A stretch of 64,000 bases of DNA from contig NZ_JBHUHP010000014.1 in the NCBI RefSeq assembly GCF_042682525.1, forward strand, positions 124,001 through 188,000, in the 5' to 3' direction. Source of the DNA: Blastococcus_B deserti (GTDB lineage Bacteria > Actinomycetota > Actinomycetes > Mycobacteriales > Geodermatophilaceae). Of the stretch, positions 8,507-17,045 are shown piece after piece. Position 1 is the first letter of the stretch; every line of letters begins with the position of its first letter. A program made the position numbers and the translations under genes. The notes under the pieces are model-generated. The model had not been told where the DNA came from. It ran no database searches and saw only the letters and a list, made by a program, of their open reading frames with translations.

Positions 8507-9312
8507 GCCGCCGCCGGGAGCGAGAGGTCGACCGCCGAGCCCGGTGGGGTCACGACGACGCGGGTCGGCAGCCCCCGCGCGGCGACCTCGGTGGCGAAGG
8601 CGTGCGGCGGGTCGGTCAGCAGGCGCCGCATCCGGGCCCGCCACGGCGAGGGGACCGCCGTCATCCCGGCGAGGGCGAGCGTGCCCCAGTGCACCGGGAC
8701 GGCGATCCGCGGCCGGATCAGCGCGGCGGCGTCGGCGGCGGTGACCGGGTCGAGGTGGCCGGGGCCGAGGGTGGGGCCCCAGCCCCACACCGGCAGGAGG
8801 GCGATGTCGACGCCGCGGTCGCCCAGCACCCGCATCCCGTCGTAGAGCCCGGTGTCGCCGCTGACGTACACGGTGGTGCCGTCGCCCTCCAGTAGGAAGC
8901 CGATCGCCTCGGTGTCGGGCCCGTGGGTGGAGCGGGGACCCCACCGGTGGCCGCTGTGCTCGGCCCGGACGGCGGTGACGCGCAGGTCGCCGTCCCGGAT
9001 CCCCTCGCCGGCCGACAGCTCGTCGACGCGGGGGAATCCGCGCCCGCGCAGCCACTCGCCGGCCCCGCGGGGCACGAGGACCCGGATCCGCCGGCCGAGC
9101 GAGCGCAGCGAGGGGAGGTGCAGGTGGTCGCCGTGCAGGTGGCTGATCAGGACGAGGTCCGCGCCGGCCCACGTGGCGGGATCGGGCAGGGGCACGACGC
9201 GGCGGAGCAGGCCGACCGTGGCGGCGAGCAGGGGATCGGTGAGCACCGTGCGCCCGGCCAGCCCGACGCGGACGGTCGAGTGGCCCAGGAAGTGCAGGTC
9301 CGGGCTCGCCAC
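8503..9312 (-). CDS. Metallo-beta-lactamase fold hydrolase
   Basis: A 269-residue zinc hydrolase of the metallo-beta-lactamase fold. The zinc motif HLHGDH is in LVLISHLHGDHLHLPS near residue 55, a second ligand is SGDTGLYDG, and PVHWGTL gives the late histidine. The opening FLGHSTVRVGLAGRTVLTDP and the RAEHSGHRWGPRS segment resemble the UlaG/NAPE-PLD-like branch of the fold. The GTG at 9312 gives a normal N terminus; an upstream start at 9423 would add an unrelated stretch. It is first in a tightly overlapping operon with dedA and the phosphodiesterase, which suggests a membrane-lipid or envelope role. That role is inference. Confidence 0.82.
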   Translation of the reverse strand: MASPDLHFLGHSTVRVGLAGRTVLTDPLLAATVGLLRRVVPLPDPATWAGADLVLISHLHGDHLHLPSLRSLGRRIRVLVPRGAGEWLRGRGFPRVDELSAGEGIRDGDLRVTAVRAEHSGHRWGPRSTHGPDTEAIGFLLEGDGTTVYVSGDTGLYDGMRVLGDRGVDIALLPVWGWGPTLGPGHLDPVTAADAAALIRPRIAVPVHWGTLALAGMTAVPSPWRARMRRLLTDPPHAFATEVAARGLPTRVVVTPPGSAVDLSLPAAA

Positions 9313-9461
9313 GCGCCCAGTATTCGCGCGGGCGGAGACAGTTCCCAAGCAGTTTGCGTCCCTCTGGGGGACCCCGCCGCCGGAAATGGGGGGACACCCC
9401 GATGCCCGTCCCCGGGCGGACACCGGCGGGTCGATCTCGTTACGCTCCGGACGCGACCGGT

Positions 9462-9467
9462 TACGAT
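9462..9467 (+). promoter_or_regulatory. -10 box of a leaderless promoter for the SGNH-like gene
   Basis: TACGAT followed by six bases and the ATG at 9474. The spacing fits transcription starting at the A of the start codon. No clear -35 is seen. Confidence 0.55.
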
Positions 9468-9473
9468 CGACCG

Positions 9474-10271
9474 ATGCGAGGACTGCGGCTGGAACGGCCG
9501 CCGGTGTGGGGAATCCTGGCGCTGGTCCTGCTCGTCCTGGGCAACGTGGCCGTCCTGACGGTCATGACGGTCCGGCCGACGCCCGCCGACACGTACACCC
9601 CGCGCGCCGCCACCTCGATCACGGACGCGGCGGAGCCGTCCGACGCCGAGGATGGCGAGGAGCCGCCGGCCGCGAGCACCCCGCAGGCGCCGGTCACCCT
9701 GCACGTCTACGGCGATGGGTACGCGGTCGGCAACGAGCTGGGCGGACTCGACTCGGCCGGCTGGCCGGCCCTGGTGGCGCAGCGGATCGGCGCGGAACTC
9801 GTGCTGACCGCGGTCCCCCGTGCCGGGTACGCCTCGGTGGGGGTCAGCGGTGAGATCTACCTCGACCTCGTGGAGCGGAGCCCCGCGGGCGACGCGACGG
9901 TCACTGTGCTGTTCGGCAGCCGCAACGACGCAGACGAGGACCTCGCCCTGGTGCAGAGCAACGCCGCGCAGGCCATCGCGGCGATCCGCCAGGGAGCTCC
10001 CGGCACCACGCTGGTCGTCGTCGGGCCGGCGTGGAGCGACGCCGACGTTCCCGCCGCGGCCCTGGCCGTGCGCGATGCCGTGCGCGCCGCCGCGGAAGCG
10101 GGAGGGGCGACGTTCGTCGATCCGCTCGCCGACGGCTGGTTCGCCCAGCGGCCCGAGCTGATCGCATCCGACGGGATCTCACCGACTGACGGCGGTCACG
10201 TCTACCTGGCCGACCTCCTGGCCCCGGTCCTGCAGAAGGCAGTCACCCCCGCCACCGGCACGGCCGGCTGA
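9474..10271 (+). CDS. Membrane-anchored SGNH/GDSL-hydrolase-like protein lacking the serine
   Basis: A 265-residue protein with one N-terminal membrane segment (residues 12-32, LALVLLVLGNVAVLTVMTV), an acidic/proline linker and an SGNH-fold domain. Block I reads VYGDGYAVGNE, so the catalytic serine of GDS is replaced by glycine. Block III is FGSRNDADED and Block V is SPTDGGHVYLADLL, with the Asp and His retained. SGNH enzymes in actinobacteria are often esterases or acetyl transferases on cell-wall glycans. Loss of the nucleophile suggests binding rather than catalysis, or an unusual nucleophile. The start at 9474 is supported by the leaderless -10 box. Confidence 0.7.
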   Translation: MRGLRLERPPVWGILALVLLVLGNVAVLTVMTVRPTPADTYTPRAATSITDAAEPSDAEDGEEPPAASTPQAPVTLHVYGDGYAVGNELGGLDSAGWPALVAQRIGAELVLTAVPRAGYASVGVSGEIYLDLVERSPAGDATVTVLFGSRNDADEDLALVQSNAAQAIAAIRQGAPGTTLVVVGPAWSDADVPAAALAVRDAVRAAAEAGGATFVDPLADGWFAQRPELIASDGISPTDGGHVYLADLLAPVLQKAVTPATGTAG

Positions 10272-10325
10272 GCGAGCACCCGCGCAGCGACGGGCTGTGG
10301 GCGGGCGTGCCGTCGGTCCGTGGCG

Positions 10326-10979
10326 CTACGCCACCCGGAAACGGGTCGGCACGATCCACTGGGTGTCGTCGTCCTGGGGCGCGGCGACCGGTGCCCGCTC
10401 CGCGCACAGCGCGTCGAGCAGGGGGTAGAGCGCCTCGACGATCATCTCGCCGACGTCCTGGTGCACCGACTCCCGGTGGCCGATCGGGTCGAAGACGTCG
10501 TCCTGCTCGCGATCACCGCGGCGCCGCGTGCCGCGCTGCTGACCGAGGGCGCGCACCAGCGCGGGAGGCTGACCGTCCGTCCCCTCCATCCCGGGCAGGC
10601 GGTCCACGTCGACGTCCTGGAGGAGGTCGGCCGCCTCGCGCAGCGTGTAGGTCCGGAACATCGTCCGCGGCGCCAGCTTGAGCACCGACCGGCGGTGGTT
10701 GCGCGTCATGGTGAGGACCAGGTCGGCCGATTCGGCCATGCCGGCCGTGAGCTGCCGTGCCCGGAACCCCCGCGGGTCCCCACCGAGGCCGGCCAGGACG
10801 GCCGCCGAGGAGGGCTCCATCTCGCCGCCCACGACAGCGTGCGTGCCGGCGCTGGTCACGCTGACGGTCGACGCCCGGGCACCGAGCACCTCGTCCAGAT
10901 GGGCCCGGGTCAGTCGTTCGGCCATGGGAGAGCGGCAGATGTTGCCGGTACACACGAACAGGATCCGCACGGCATCCAT
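10326..10979 (-). CDS. Low-molecular-weight protein-tyrosine-phosphatase, long form (1 of 3)
   Basis: A 217-residue protein opening with the LMW phosphatase P-loop LFVCTGNICRSPMAERL (C-X5-R-S). A C-terminal DVFDPIGH provides the Asp-Pro general acid. The family is usually 140-165 residues; this copy has an extra middle and tail segment, including an arginine-rich stretch near GQQRGTRRRG. A GGAGG ribosome site precedes the ATG at 10979. It is divergent from a Wzz/BY-kinase gene, and such phosphatases typically remove phosphate from the kinase's tyrosine tail to control polysaccharide chain length and export. Two similar genes occur at 27358 and 53538. Confidence 0.82.
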   Translation of the reverse strand: MDAVRILFVCTGNICRSPMAERLTRAHLDEVLGARASTVSVTSAGTHAVVGGEMEPSSAAVLAGLGGDPRGFRARQLTAGMAESADLVLTMTRNHRRSVLKLAPRTMFRTYTLREAADLLQDVDVDRLPGMEGTDGQPPALVRALGQQRGTRRRGDREQDDVFDPIGHRESVHQDVGEMIVEALYPLLDALCAERAPVAAPQDDDTQWIVPTRFRVA

Positions 10980-11191
10980 GGAACCGAATCCTCCGCGGTC
11001 GCCGGCGCAGCCCGGGGCCGTGTCCCTCCGGGCTCATCCCCACCAGTCACATCCGTATCGTCCGGTAACTCTGCGCACTCACATTGTGACCCTCGGAGTA
11101 TCGACGCACTACGTTGCAGGAAGAAGTCGACGTCGTCTCGTCGGCTGGGTGCCAGGACGGTGACGCCTCCTGGTCGGGCGACGGGGGATGC

Positions 11192-12715
11192 GTGGACCTG
11201 AAGGACCTGCTGCAGTCACTGCGTTCCGGTTGGTGGCTGGTGCTGCTGGCCGTGCTCTTCGGTACGGCGGGTGCGGGTGCGCTGACCTGGACCAGCACGC
11301 CGCAGTACTCGTCGACGACGAAGCTGTTCGTCTCGACGTCGTCGACGACCGACACCTCCTCGGCCTACCAGGGCAACCTCTTCTCCCAGCAGCGGGTGAC
11401 CTCGTACGCCGAGCTGCTGTCCGGGGTGCAGATCGCCGCCGAGGTGGTCGAGGAGCTCGGTCTCCCGCTCACGCCGGAGGAGGTGGCGGGCAAGGTCACG
11501 GCGTCCCCGGTCCCCGACACCGTCATCCTCACGGTCACGGTCACCGACACCTCGGCGCGCCGGGCGCAGGACATCGCGACCTCCCTCGGCCGGCAGTTCG
11601 CCGCCCAGGTGACCCAGCTCGAGACGCCCGCCGGCGCGGAAGACTCCACGGTGAAGGTCACCATCGTGCAGCCGGCGGACTACCGGGACGCCCCCGTCAG
11701 CCCCGACCTGGCCCGCAACCTCGCGCTCGGCATCATGCTCGGACTCATGCTGGGTGTCGGCCTGGCCCTCGTCCGGGGCCGGCTGGACAACACGGTGAAG
11801 GCGCCGGTACAGGTGACGGAGCTGACGGGCGTCGGGGTGATCGGCACCGTGCTGGAGGACTCGCGGCTGGCCGAGGAGCACCTGGTCACCGAACTCGACT
11901 CGCACTCGCCGGTCGCCGAGGCCTACCGGGCCATCCGCACCAACCTGCAGTTCCTCAACGTGGACCACCCGCCCCGGGTCATCGTCATCTCCAGCGCCAT
12001 CCCGGGGGAGGGCAAGTCGACCCTCGCGGTGAACCTGGCCACCGTGCTCGCGCAGTCGGGCAGCCGCGTGACGCTCCTCGAGGCCGACCTCCGCCGGCCG
12101 CGGATCACCCGGTACATGGGTCTGATCAGCGGCGCCGGGCTGAGCAACGTCCTGGGAGGAACGGCATCCCTGTACGAGGTGGCTCAGCCCTGGGGCGACG
12201 GCCGGCTGTCCGTGCTCGCCGCGGGTCCGATGCCGCCCAACCCCAGCGAGATGCTCGGTTCCTCGAACATGCGCACGCTGCTGGAGCACCTGCGGCAGAC
12301 CAACGACTTCGTCCTCATCGACGCCCCGCCGCTGCTGCCGGTGACCGACGCCGCAGTGCTGACGGCCCACGCCGACGGCTGCCTGCTCTCCGTCCGCTAC
12401 GGCAAGACGCGTCGCGAAGAGCTGGCCGAGGCGTCCGCGGCCCTCGAGCGGGTCGACGGCAAGCTGCTCGGCGTCGTACTCAACCGGGTTCCGCAGTCCG
12501 CCGCCGCCAACCGGGGCTACGGCTACGCCTACAGCTACGAGGCCGACCGCGGACGTGAGACGACCGCTGACGCCGCGCTCGCCCGGCCGCTAGCCGACCT
12601 GCCGGCCGCGCGCCCGGCAGCCACGCGCGAGCGCCGGCCGGCACCGGAAGGTCTCGCCGCCTCGCGGGGGCGTGCCGCGGCCGGCCCGCTGCCGCCGGTG
12701 CCCGGGCGGCGCTGA
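11192..12715 (+). CDS. Wzz-type chain-length regulator fused to a bacterial tyrosine kinase (copy 1)
   Basis: A 507-residue polysaccharide co-polymerase. Residues 14-34 and about 175-195 are membrane helices enclosing an extracytoplasmic Wzz domain. The cytoplasmic BY-kinase follows, with Walker A IPGEGKST near residue 270, Walker A' LLEADLRRP and Walker B VLIDAPP. The tail has a tyrosine cluster (GYGYAYSYEAD) for autophosphorylation, then a disordered Ala/Pro/Arg segment. The GTG at 11192 is chosen for the GGGGG just upstream and because it aligns with the second copy (VDLKDLLQSLR versus VEIREGLAALR). It heads the first polysaccharide cluster, next to a divergent tyrosine phosphatase. Confidence 0.88.
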   Translation: MDLKDLLQSLRSGWWLVLLAVLFGTAGAGALTWTSTPQYSSTTKLFVSTSSTTDTSSAYQGNLFSQQRVTSYAELLSGVQIAAEVVEELGLPLTPEEVAGKVTASPVPDTVILTVTVTDTSARRAQDIATSLGRQFAAQVTQLETPAGAEDSTVKVTIVQPADYRDAPVSPDLARNLALGIMLGLMLGVGLALVRGRLDNTVKAPVQVTELTGVGVIGTVLEDSRLAEEHLVTELDSHSPVAEAYRAIRTNLQFLNVDHPPRVIVISSAIPGEGKSTLAVNLATVLAQSGSRVTLLEADLRRPRITRYMGLISGAGLSNVLGGTASLYEVAQPWGDGRLSVLAAGPMPPNPSEMLGSSNMRTLLEHLRQTNDFVLIDAPPLLPVTDAAVLTAHADGCLLSVRYGKTRREELAEASAALERVDGKLLGVVLNRVPQSAAANRGYGYAYSYEADRGRETTADAALARPLADLPAARPAATRERRPAPEGLAASRGRAAAGPLPPVPGRR

Positions 12716-12759
12716 CCACTACGAACGTGGATCCGATGAGCAATCAGGGAAGGCGGACG

Positions 12760-14604
12760 ATGCAGCGGCAAGTGGCCGCACCGGTGTCCTGGCGCTGGAG
12801 GATGCGCCGCTGGGGCCTGCCCGTGATCGACGCCGCTCTGCTCGCCGTCGCTCTGCCGGCGGTGACGGTGGCCCGTTACGAGGGAGAGGTCGAGCTGATC
12901 GACCTCTCCGGCATGGCCAGCGCAGCCGGTATCGCCGTGCTCACCTACCTGACCGTCTCCACCGCGCTTCGGGTGCACCAGGGCCGGCACCCGGTGGGCA
13001 GCGCGGGCGAGGTGACGGCGATGGCGCTCGCGGTCGCGGCCTCAGCCTCGGTGCTCCTGGCCGCCAACACGGTCGGGGAGCTGCGCCGGTTCCTGCCGCT
13101 GTCGATCCCGGTGACCGGACTGACCGTCGGCTTCGTCTGGATGCTCGCCGTCCGGTTGGCCGTGCGCTCGCTCCGCGAGCGGGCGGCGCGCCCCCAGACC
13201 GGCCGGCGGACGCTGGTCTTCGGTGCCGGCAACGCCGGGCACCAGCTGGTCCGCTCGATGCTCGGTGACCCCGACGGCCGCTACCTGCCCGTCGGCCTGC
13301 TGGACGACGACCCGACCAAGCGGCACGTGCGGATCGGCGGAGTGCGGATGCTGGGCGGTCGCGGGGACATCGCCGCGGCGGCGGCGAGCTCCCGCGCCGA
13401 GGAGCTCGTCATCGCGCTGCCGCTCGCAGAGGCCGCGCTGGTCCGGGAGCTCTCCGGCCTGGCCGTCGACGCCGGCCTCACCGTCAAGATCCTGCCTCGC
13501 CTGGGAGAGCTTCTCGGCTGCAACGTCGGTATCCGGGACGTCCGGGACATCGACGTGAGCGACCTGCTGGGTCGCCGCCAGATCGACACCAACATCGACG
13601 CCATCGCCGGGTACCTCGCCGGCCGGAAGGTGCTCGTCACGGGCGCCGGTGGATCCATCGGCTCGGAGCTGTGCCGACAGATCTCCCGGTACGCCCCCGC
13701 GGAGCTGATCATGCTCGACCGGGACGAGTCGGCCCTGCACGGTCTGCAGCTCAGCCTGCACGGTGAGGCGCGGCTGGACTCGCCGGAAGTGGTCCTCGCC
13801 GACATCCGTGACTCGGAGACCCTGATGCGCGTCTTCGCCGAGCGGGCTCCGGAGGTGGTCTTCCACGCCGCGGCGCTCAAGCACCTGTCGATGCTCGAGC
13901 AGTACCCGGAAGAGGCCTGGAAGACCAACGTGCTCGGCACGCGGAACGTGCTGACGGCCGCGACGGCCGCCCAGGTCACCCACTTCATCAACGTCTCCAC
14001 CGACAAGGCCGCCGACCCGGTCAGCGTGCTGGGCCGCACGAAGCGGACGGCCGAGCGGCTGACGGCCACCTACGCCGCCCTGAACGAGGGCCGCTTCCTG
14101 TCGGTCCGCTTCGGCAACGTGCTGGCCAGCCGCGGATCGGTGCTGACCACCTTTGCCGCCCAGATTGCGCGGGGCGGTCCGGTGACGGTCACCCACCCGG
14201 ACGTGACCCGGTACTTCATGACCATTCCAGAGGCGGTGCAGCTGGTGATCCAGGCCGGCGCCATCGGATCCGGAGGCGAGGCGCTCGTGCTCGACATGGG
14301 GGAGCCGGTGCGCATCGCCGACGTCGCCCGCCACCTGGTGGCCCTGTGCGACCGGCCGGTCGAGATCGAGTACACCGGTCTGCGGCCGGGCGAGAAGCTG
14401 CACGAGGATCTCACGGGCGCGCAGGAGACCGGTCGCCGCGCGGTGCACCCGCTCATCACGCACGTCGCCGTCCCGGCGCTGGACGAGTGGACGCTCGCTG
14501 CGCTCGGCCGCCGGGCCGACGACAAGCCGTGGGCGACGCCGGTCGGTGCCGAGGCCCTGGAGGAGAGCCCCTCGTCGGGCATGCTCCCGGCGGCGAGCGG
14601 ATGA
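12760..14604 (+). CDS. Membrane-bound nucleotide-sugar 4,6-dehydratase, CapD/PglF/WbpM type
   Basis: A 614-residue protein of the polysaccharide 4,6-dehydratase/epimerase class. About four membrane segments fill residues 15-140. A first Rossmann domain starts at LVFGAGNAGHQLV, and the catalytic short-chain dehydrogenase domain at VLVTGAGGSIGSELCRQ. The STDKA motif with the following TKR carries the family's catalytic Thr-Asp-Lys. It would convert UDP-GlcNAc to a 4-keto-6-deoxy sugar, the start of bacillosamine- or FucNAc-type sugars (family knowledge). GGGAAGG precedes the ATG at 12760; starts at 12727 and 12736 are also in frame. The next gene overlaps its stop by four bases. Confidence 0.87.
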   Translation: MQRQVAAPVSWRWRMRRWGLPVIDAALLAVALPAVTVARYEGEVELIDLSGMASAAGIAVLTYLTVSTALRVHQGRHPVGSAGEVTAMALAVAASASVLLAANTVGELRRFLPLSIPVTGLTVGFVWMLAVRLAVRSLRERAARPQTGRRTLVFGAGNAGHQLVRSMLGDPDGRYLPVGLLDDDPTKRHVRIGGVRMLGGRGDIAAAAASSRAEELVIALPLAEAALVRELSGLAVDAGLTVKILPRLGELLGCNVGIRDVRDIDVSDLLGRRQIDTNIDAIAGYLAGRKVLVTGAGGSIGSELCRQISRYAPAELIMLDRDESALHGLQLSLHGEARLDSPEVVLADIRDSETLMRVFAERAPEVVFHAAALKHLSMLEQYPEEAWKTNVLGTRNVLTAATAAQVTHFINVSTDKAADPVSVLGRTKRTAERLTATYAALNEGRFLSVRFGNVLASRGSVLTTFAAQIARGGPVTVTHPDVTRYFMTIPEAVQLVIQAGAIGSGGEALVLDMGEPVRIADVARHLVALCDRPVEIEYTGLRPGEKLHEDLTGAQETGRRAVHPLITHVAVPALDEWTLAALGRRADDKPWATPVGAEALEESPSSGMLPAASG

Positions 14605-15659
14605 CGAGCACGGCCGTCGGCGCCGGTGTGCTGCTCAGCATCGTGCTGGCGACGGGGCTGCTCGCGCTAACCCCCCGGCTGCTGCGGCGGCTGGACCTCT
14701 ACGACATCCCCACCGCGCGGTCCTCACACGACCGGCCGGTGCTGCGGGGCGCCGGCGTCGCGGTGGCCACCACGGTGGTCCTCGTCCTGATCGGCGTGAG
14801 CGCGGGCGCCGCCGGCCCGGACGGCGCGGCCTTGAGGGCGGTGGCTCTCGCGGTGGCTGCCTTCGCCGTCCTCGGCTTCGTCGAGGACCGCCGGGGGCTC
14901 GGGGTCGGGACGCGGCTGCGCTGGCAGGGCGGCCTAGCGGTGCTCGCGGCCGGCGCGCTGGCGGCCGCGCTGTCCGCGTGGTGGTGGTGGCTGCCGGCAG
15001 CCCTGCTGGTGGCCGTGTACGTCAACGTCGCCAACTTCATGGACGGCATCAACAGCATCTCGGCCGTGCACGGCGCGGTCGCCGGGTCCGGCCTGGCGGT
15101 CGTGGGCGCGCTCGAGGACCAGGGCTGGCTGGTCGTGACCGGTCTGGTCGGCGCCGGTGCCTTCGCTGCGTTCCTCCCGTGGAACGGACTGGGCCGGACC
15201 ACCTTCTTCCTGGGCGACGCCGGCAGCTACACCCTGGGAGGGTTCGTCTCGACCTGCGCGGCCGGTGCGGTGATGGCCGGAGTTCCTCCGTGGCCCGTGC
15301 TCTCGGTCCTGTCGGTCTACCTGCTGGACGTCGGTCTGACCCTGGTGCGGCGGATCCGCGCGGGTGAGGACGTCACCCGGCCGCACCGCGAGCACGTGTA
15401 CCAGCGGCTGACCAGTACGAGGCTGCTCGGCCACTTCCCGACGGGCGTCCTGGTCGGTTGCTGCACGCTGGTGGTCACGGCTGCCGGTTGGGGCGGCGCG
15501 GTCGCCAACCGCGTCGACATGGCGGTGCTGTGCGCCACCGGCCAGGGCGTGGTGCTCGCCGGCTACGCGGCCCTGCCCCGCGTGCTCGCCGTCCGCCGGC
15601 CCGCCGCGGACCGGGAGGTCGGCCCGGCGGCGGGCGGCGCGCCGCCGGGCACCTGCTGA
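14601..15659 (+). CDS. WecA/MraY-family polyprenyl-phosphate sugar-1-phosphate transferase
   Basis: A 352-residue multi-spanning enzyme that would start repeat-unit synthesis by moving a sugar-1-phosphate from a UDP sugar to undecaprenyl phosphate. Conserved motifs are visible: NVANFMDGINSIS (the NxxNxxDG active-site segment), TFFLGDAGSYTLG, and PHREHVYQRL near the last loops, corresponding to the HxH region. About ten hydrophobic segments are present. It overlaps the dehydratase gene by ATGA, so the modified sugar made by that enzyme is probably its substrate. The sugar identity is inference. Confidence 0.86.
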   Translation: MTSTAVGAGVLLSIVLATGLLALTPRLLRRLDLYDIPTARSSHDRPVLRGAGVAVATTVVLVLIGVSAGAAGPDGAALRAVALAVAAFAVLGFVEDRRGLGVGTRLRWQGGLAVLAAGALAAALSAWWWWLPAALLVAVYVNVANFMDGINSISAVHGAVAGSGLAVVGALEDQGWLVVTGLVGAGAFAAFLPWNGLGRTTFFLGDAGSYTLGGFVSTCAAGAVMAGVPPWPVLSVLSVYLLDVGLTLVRRIRAGEDVTRPHREHVYQRLTSTRLLGHFPTGVLVGCCTLVVTAAGWGGAVANRVDMAVLCATGQGVVLAGYAALPRVLAVRRPAADREVGPAAGGAPPGTC

Positions 15660-15708
15660 GCGGGAGGTCGCTCGGACGGCGTCCGCGCGTTCGGGGCGTC
15701 GATCGCCG

Positions 15709-16839
15709 TCAGGGCCGGATGCCCAGCGACTGGTAGGCCTGCACCAGCCGGTCGTACACCGCCGTCTCCCGTCGGGCCGGATCGGCGCCGCGTCGCGCGG
15801 CCGCCGCCATGCGCTGGAAGTCCTGGGGCGGAAGGTCGCGCAGGGTCAGGACGGCCTGCCGGAGCCGCGGCACGTCACCGGCCGGGTACAGCAGTCCGTT
15901 CTCCCCGTGCTCGACCAGCTCCCGACTGCCGCGGATGTCGGAGACCACGACCGGACGCCCGGCCGCGAGGGCCTCGATGACGCTCCGCGGGACGCCCTCC
16001 CGGTAGCTGGGCAGGCAGAGCCCGTGGGCCCGCGCGAGCGCGGCGCGGACGCCCGCTGAGTCGACCATGCCGTGCACCGTGACGGCTCCCGGCCCGAGTT
16101 CCGCGGCGATGCGGCGCACCTCGTCGGCGACCCCGTCCCGGTCGGAGGGAAGGGCGTCGCCAAGGAGGTCCAGGTGCACGCCCTCGACGTCCCGGATCGC
16201 CTCGAGGAGGTCGAGGATGCCCTTCTCCCTGACGAGTCGACCGACGAAGACCAATCGCAGGGGACCATTCTCATGGCGTTCGGTCGCCGGAATTCCGAAC
16301 CATTCGTCCTGCACTCCGTTGCCGAGGAGCACGAGGGGGTCGCCGTATGCGCGGGCGGAGGCCTCGGCGAGATCCTCCGCGCTCTGGAAGAGCATGAGGT
16401 CGGTGCGCTTGGCGAGCCTTTGCTCGAGCTTCTGCACCATTTTCTCGCGGCGGCCCCGCGGCGGCCAGTGATGAGGGAAACCGTGCACGGTGTACGCGAT
16501 CCTGGTGTTGATCGGCCACACCGATCTCGGGACCAGCCGCACCGGCAGGGCCGCCGCAGGGGTGTGCAAGTGGACCAGGGCGGGACGCACGTGACGGACG
16601 AGGTCCACGAGTTCGCGCGTGGCAGCCACCATCCGCCCGGGCGACGGGGACCGCGGGAAGGCGACGTCGTGCGCCGTGAACGACGCCAGCCGAGCCCAGT
16701 GCGCCTCCGACGTGCGCCCGCAGGCGACGTGGACGTCGTACCCCTGCGCGGTCAGGTGGTCCAGCTGCGGCGCCAGCAGCTTCGCGGCCGTGAAGTCCAC
16801 GGCTGCCACGTGCAGAACGCGTCCGGTACGCTCGGTCAA
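15709..16839 (-). CDS. Glycosyltransferase family 4
   Basis: A GT-B glycosyltransferase of about 376 residues. The N-terminal half includes RVLHVAAVDFTAAKLLAPQL and TVHGFPHHW. The donor-binding half has LVFVGRLVREKGILDLLEAI, then the E-x7-E signature region REGVPRSVIEALAAGRPVV and ENGLLYPAGD. TTG 16839 is preferred because GGGGGAAG lies just upstream; an ATG at 16875 adds 12 residues. It points opposite to the flanking cluster genes and meets the WecA-like gene convergently, but the content clearly belongs to the polysaccharide cluster. The sugar transferred is unknown. Confidence 0.85.
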   Translation of the reverse strand: MTERTGRVLHVAAVDFTAAKLLAPQLDHLTAQGYDVHVACGRTSEAHWARLASFTAHDVAFPRSPSPGRMVAATRELVDLVRHVRPALVHLHTPAAALPVRLVPRSVWPINTRIAYTVHGFPHHWPPRGRREKMVQKLEQRLAKRTDLMLFQSAEDLAEASARAYGDPLVLLGNGVQDEWFGIPATERHENGPLRLVFVGRLVREKGILDLLEAIRDVEGVHLDLLGDALPSDRDGVADEVRRIAAELGPGAVTVHGMVDSAGVRAALARAHGLCLPSYREGVPRSVIEALAAGRPVVVSDIRGSRELVEHGENGLLYPAGDVPRLRQAVLTLRDLPPQDFQRMAAAARRGADPARRETAVYDRLVQAYQSLGIRP

Positions 16840-17045
16840 ACGTCTTCCCCCTGTTTCGGAGTTCCGTTGCGACATTTCCCGGATTGCACCCGGACAGGTC
16901 GAGAACTCCCGTCACAGGGAAACCACCGGTCACACGAGAATCGTGAGCCCCTCCTGTCCCAGGAGTGGCGGAGCGCCCCTTGCAGGAATGGCGCCGAGCG
17001 TACCTGCAGGTGTGTTGACGCCGCCGTCCGGGTCGCCGGAACGCC

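Noticed and set aside
11084..11115. TTGTGA/TACGTT pair as a promoter for the first Wzz/kinase gene
   Set aside because: The spacing of 20 bases is too long for a standard promoter and no second support exists.
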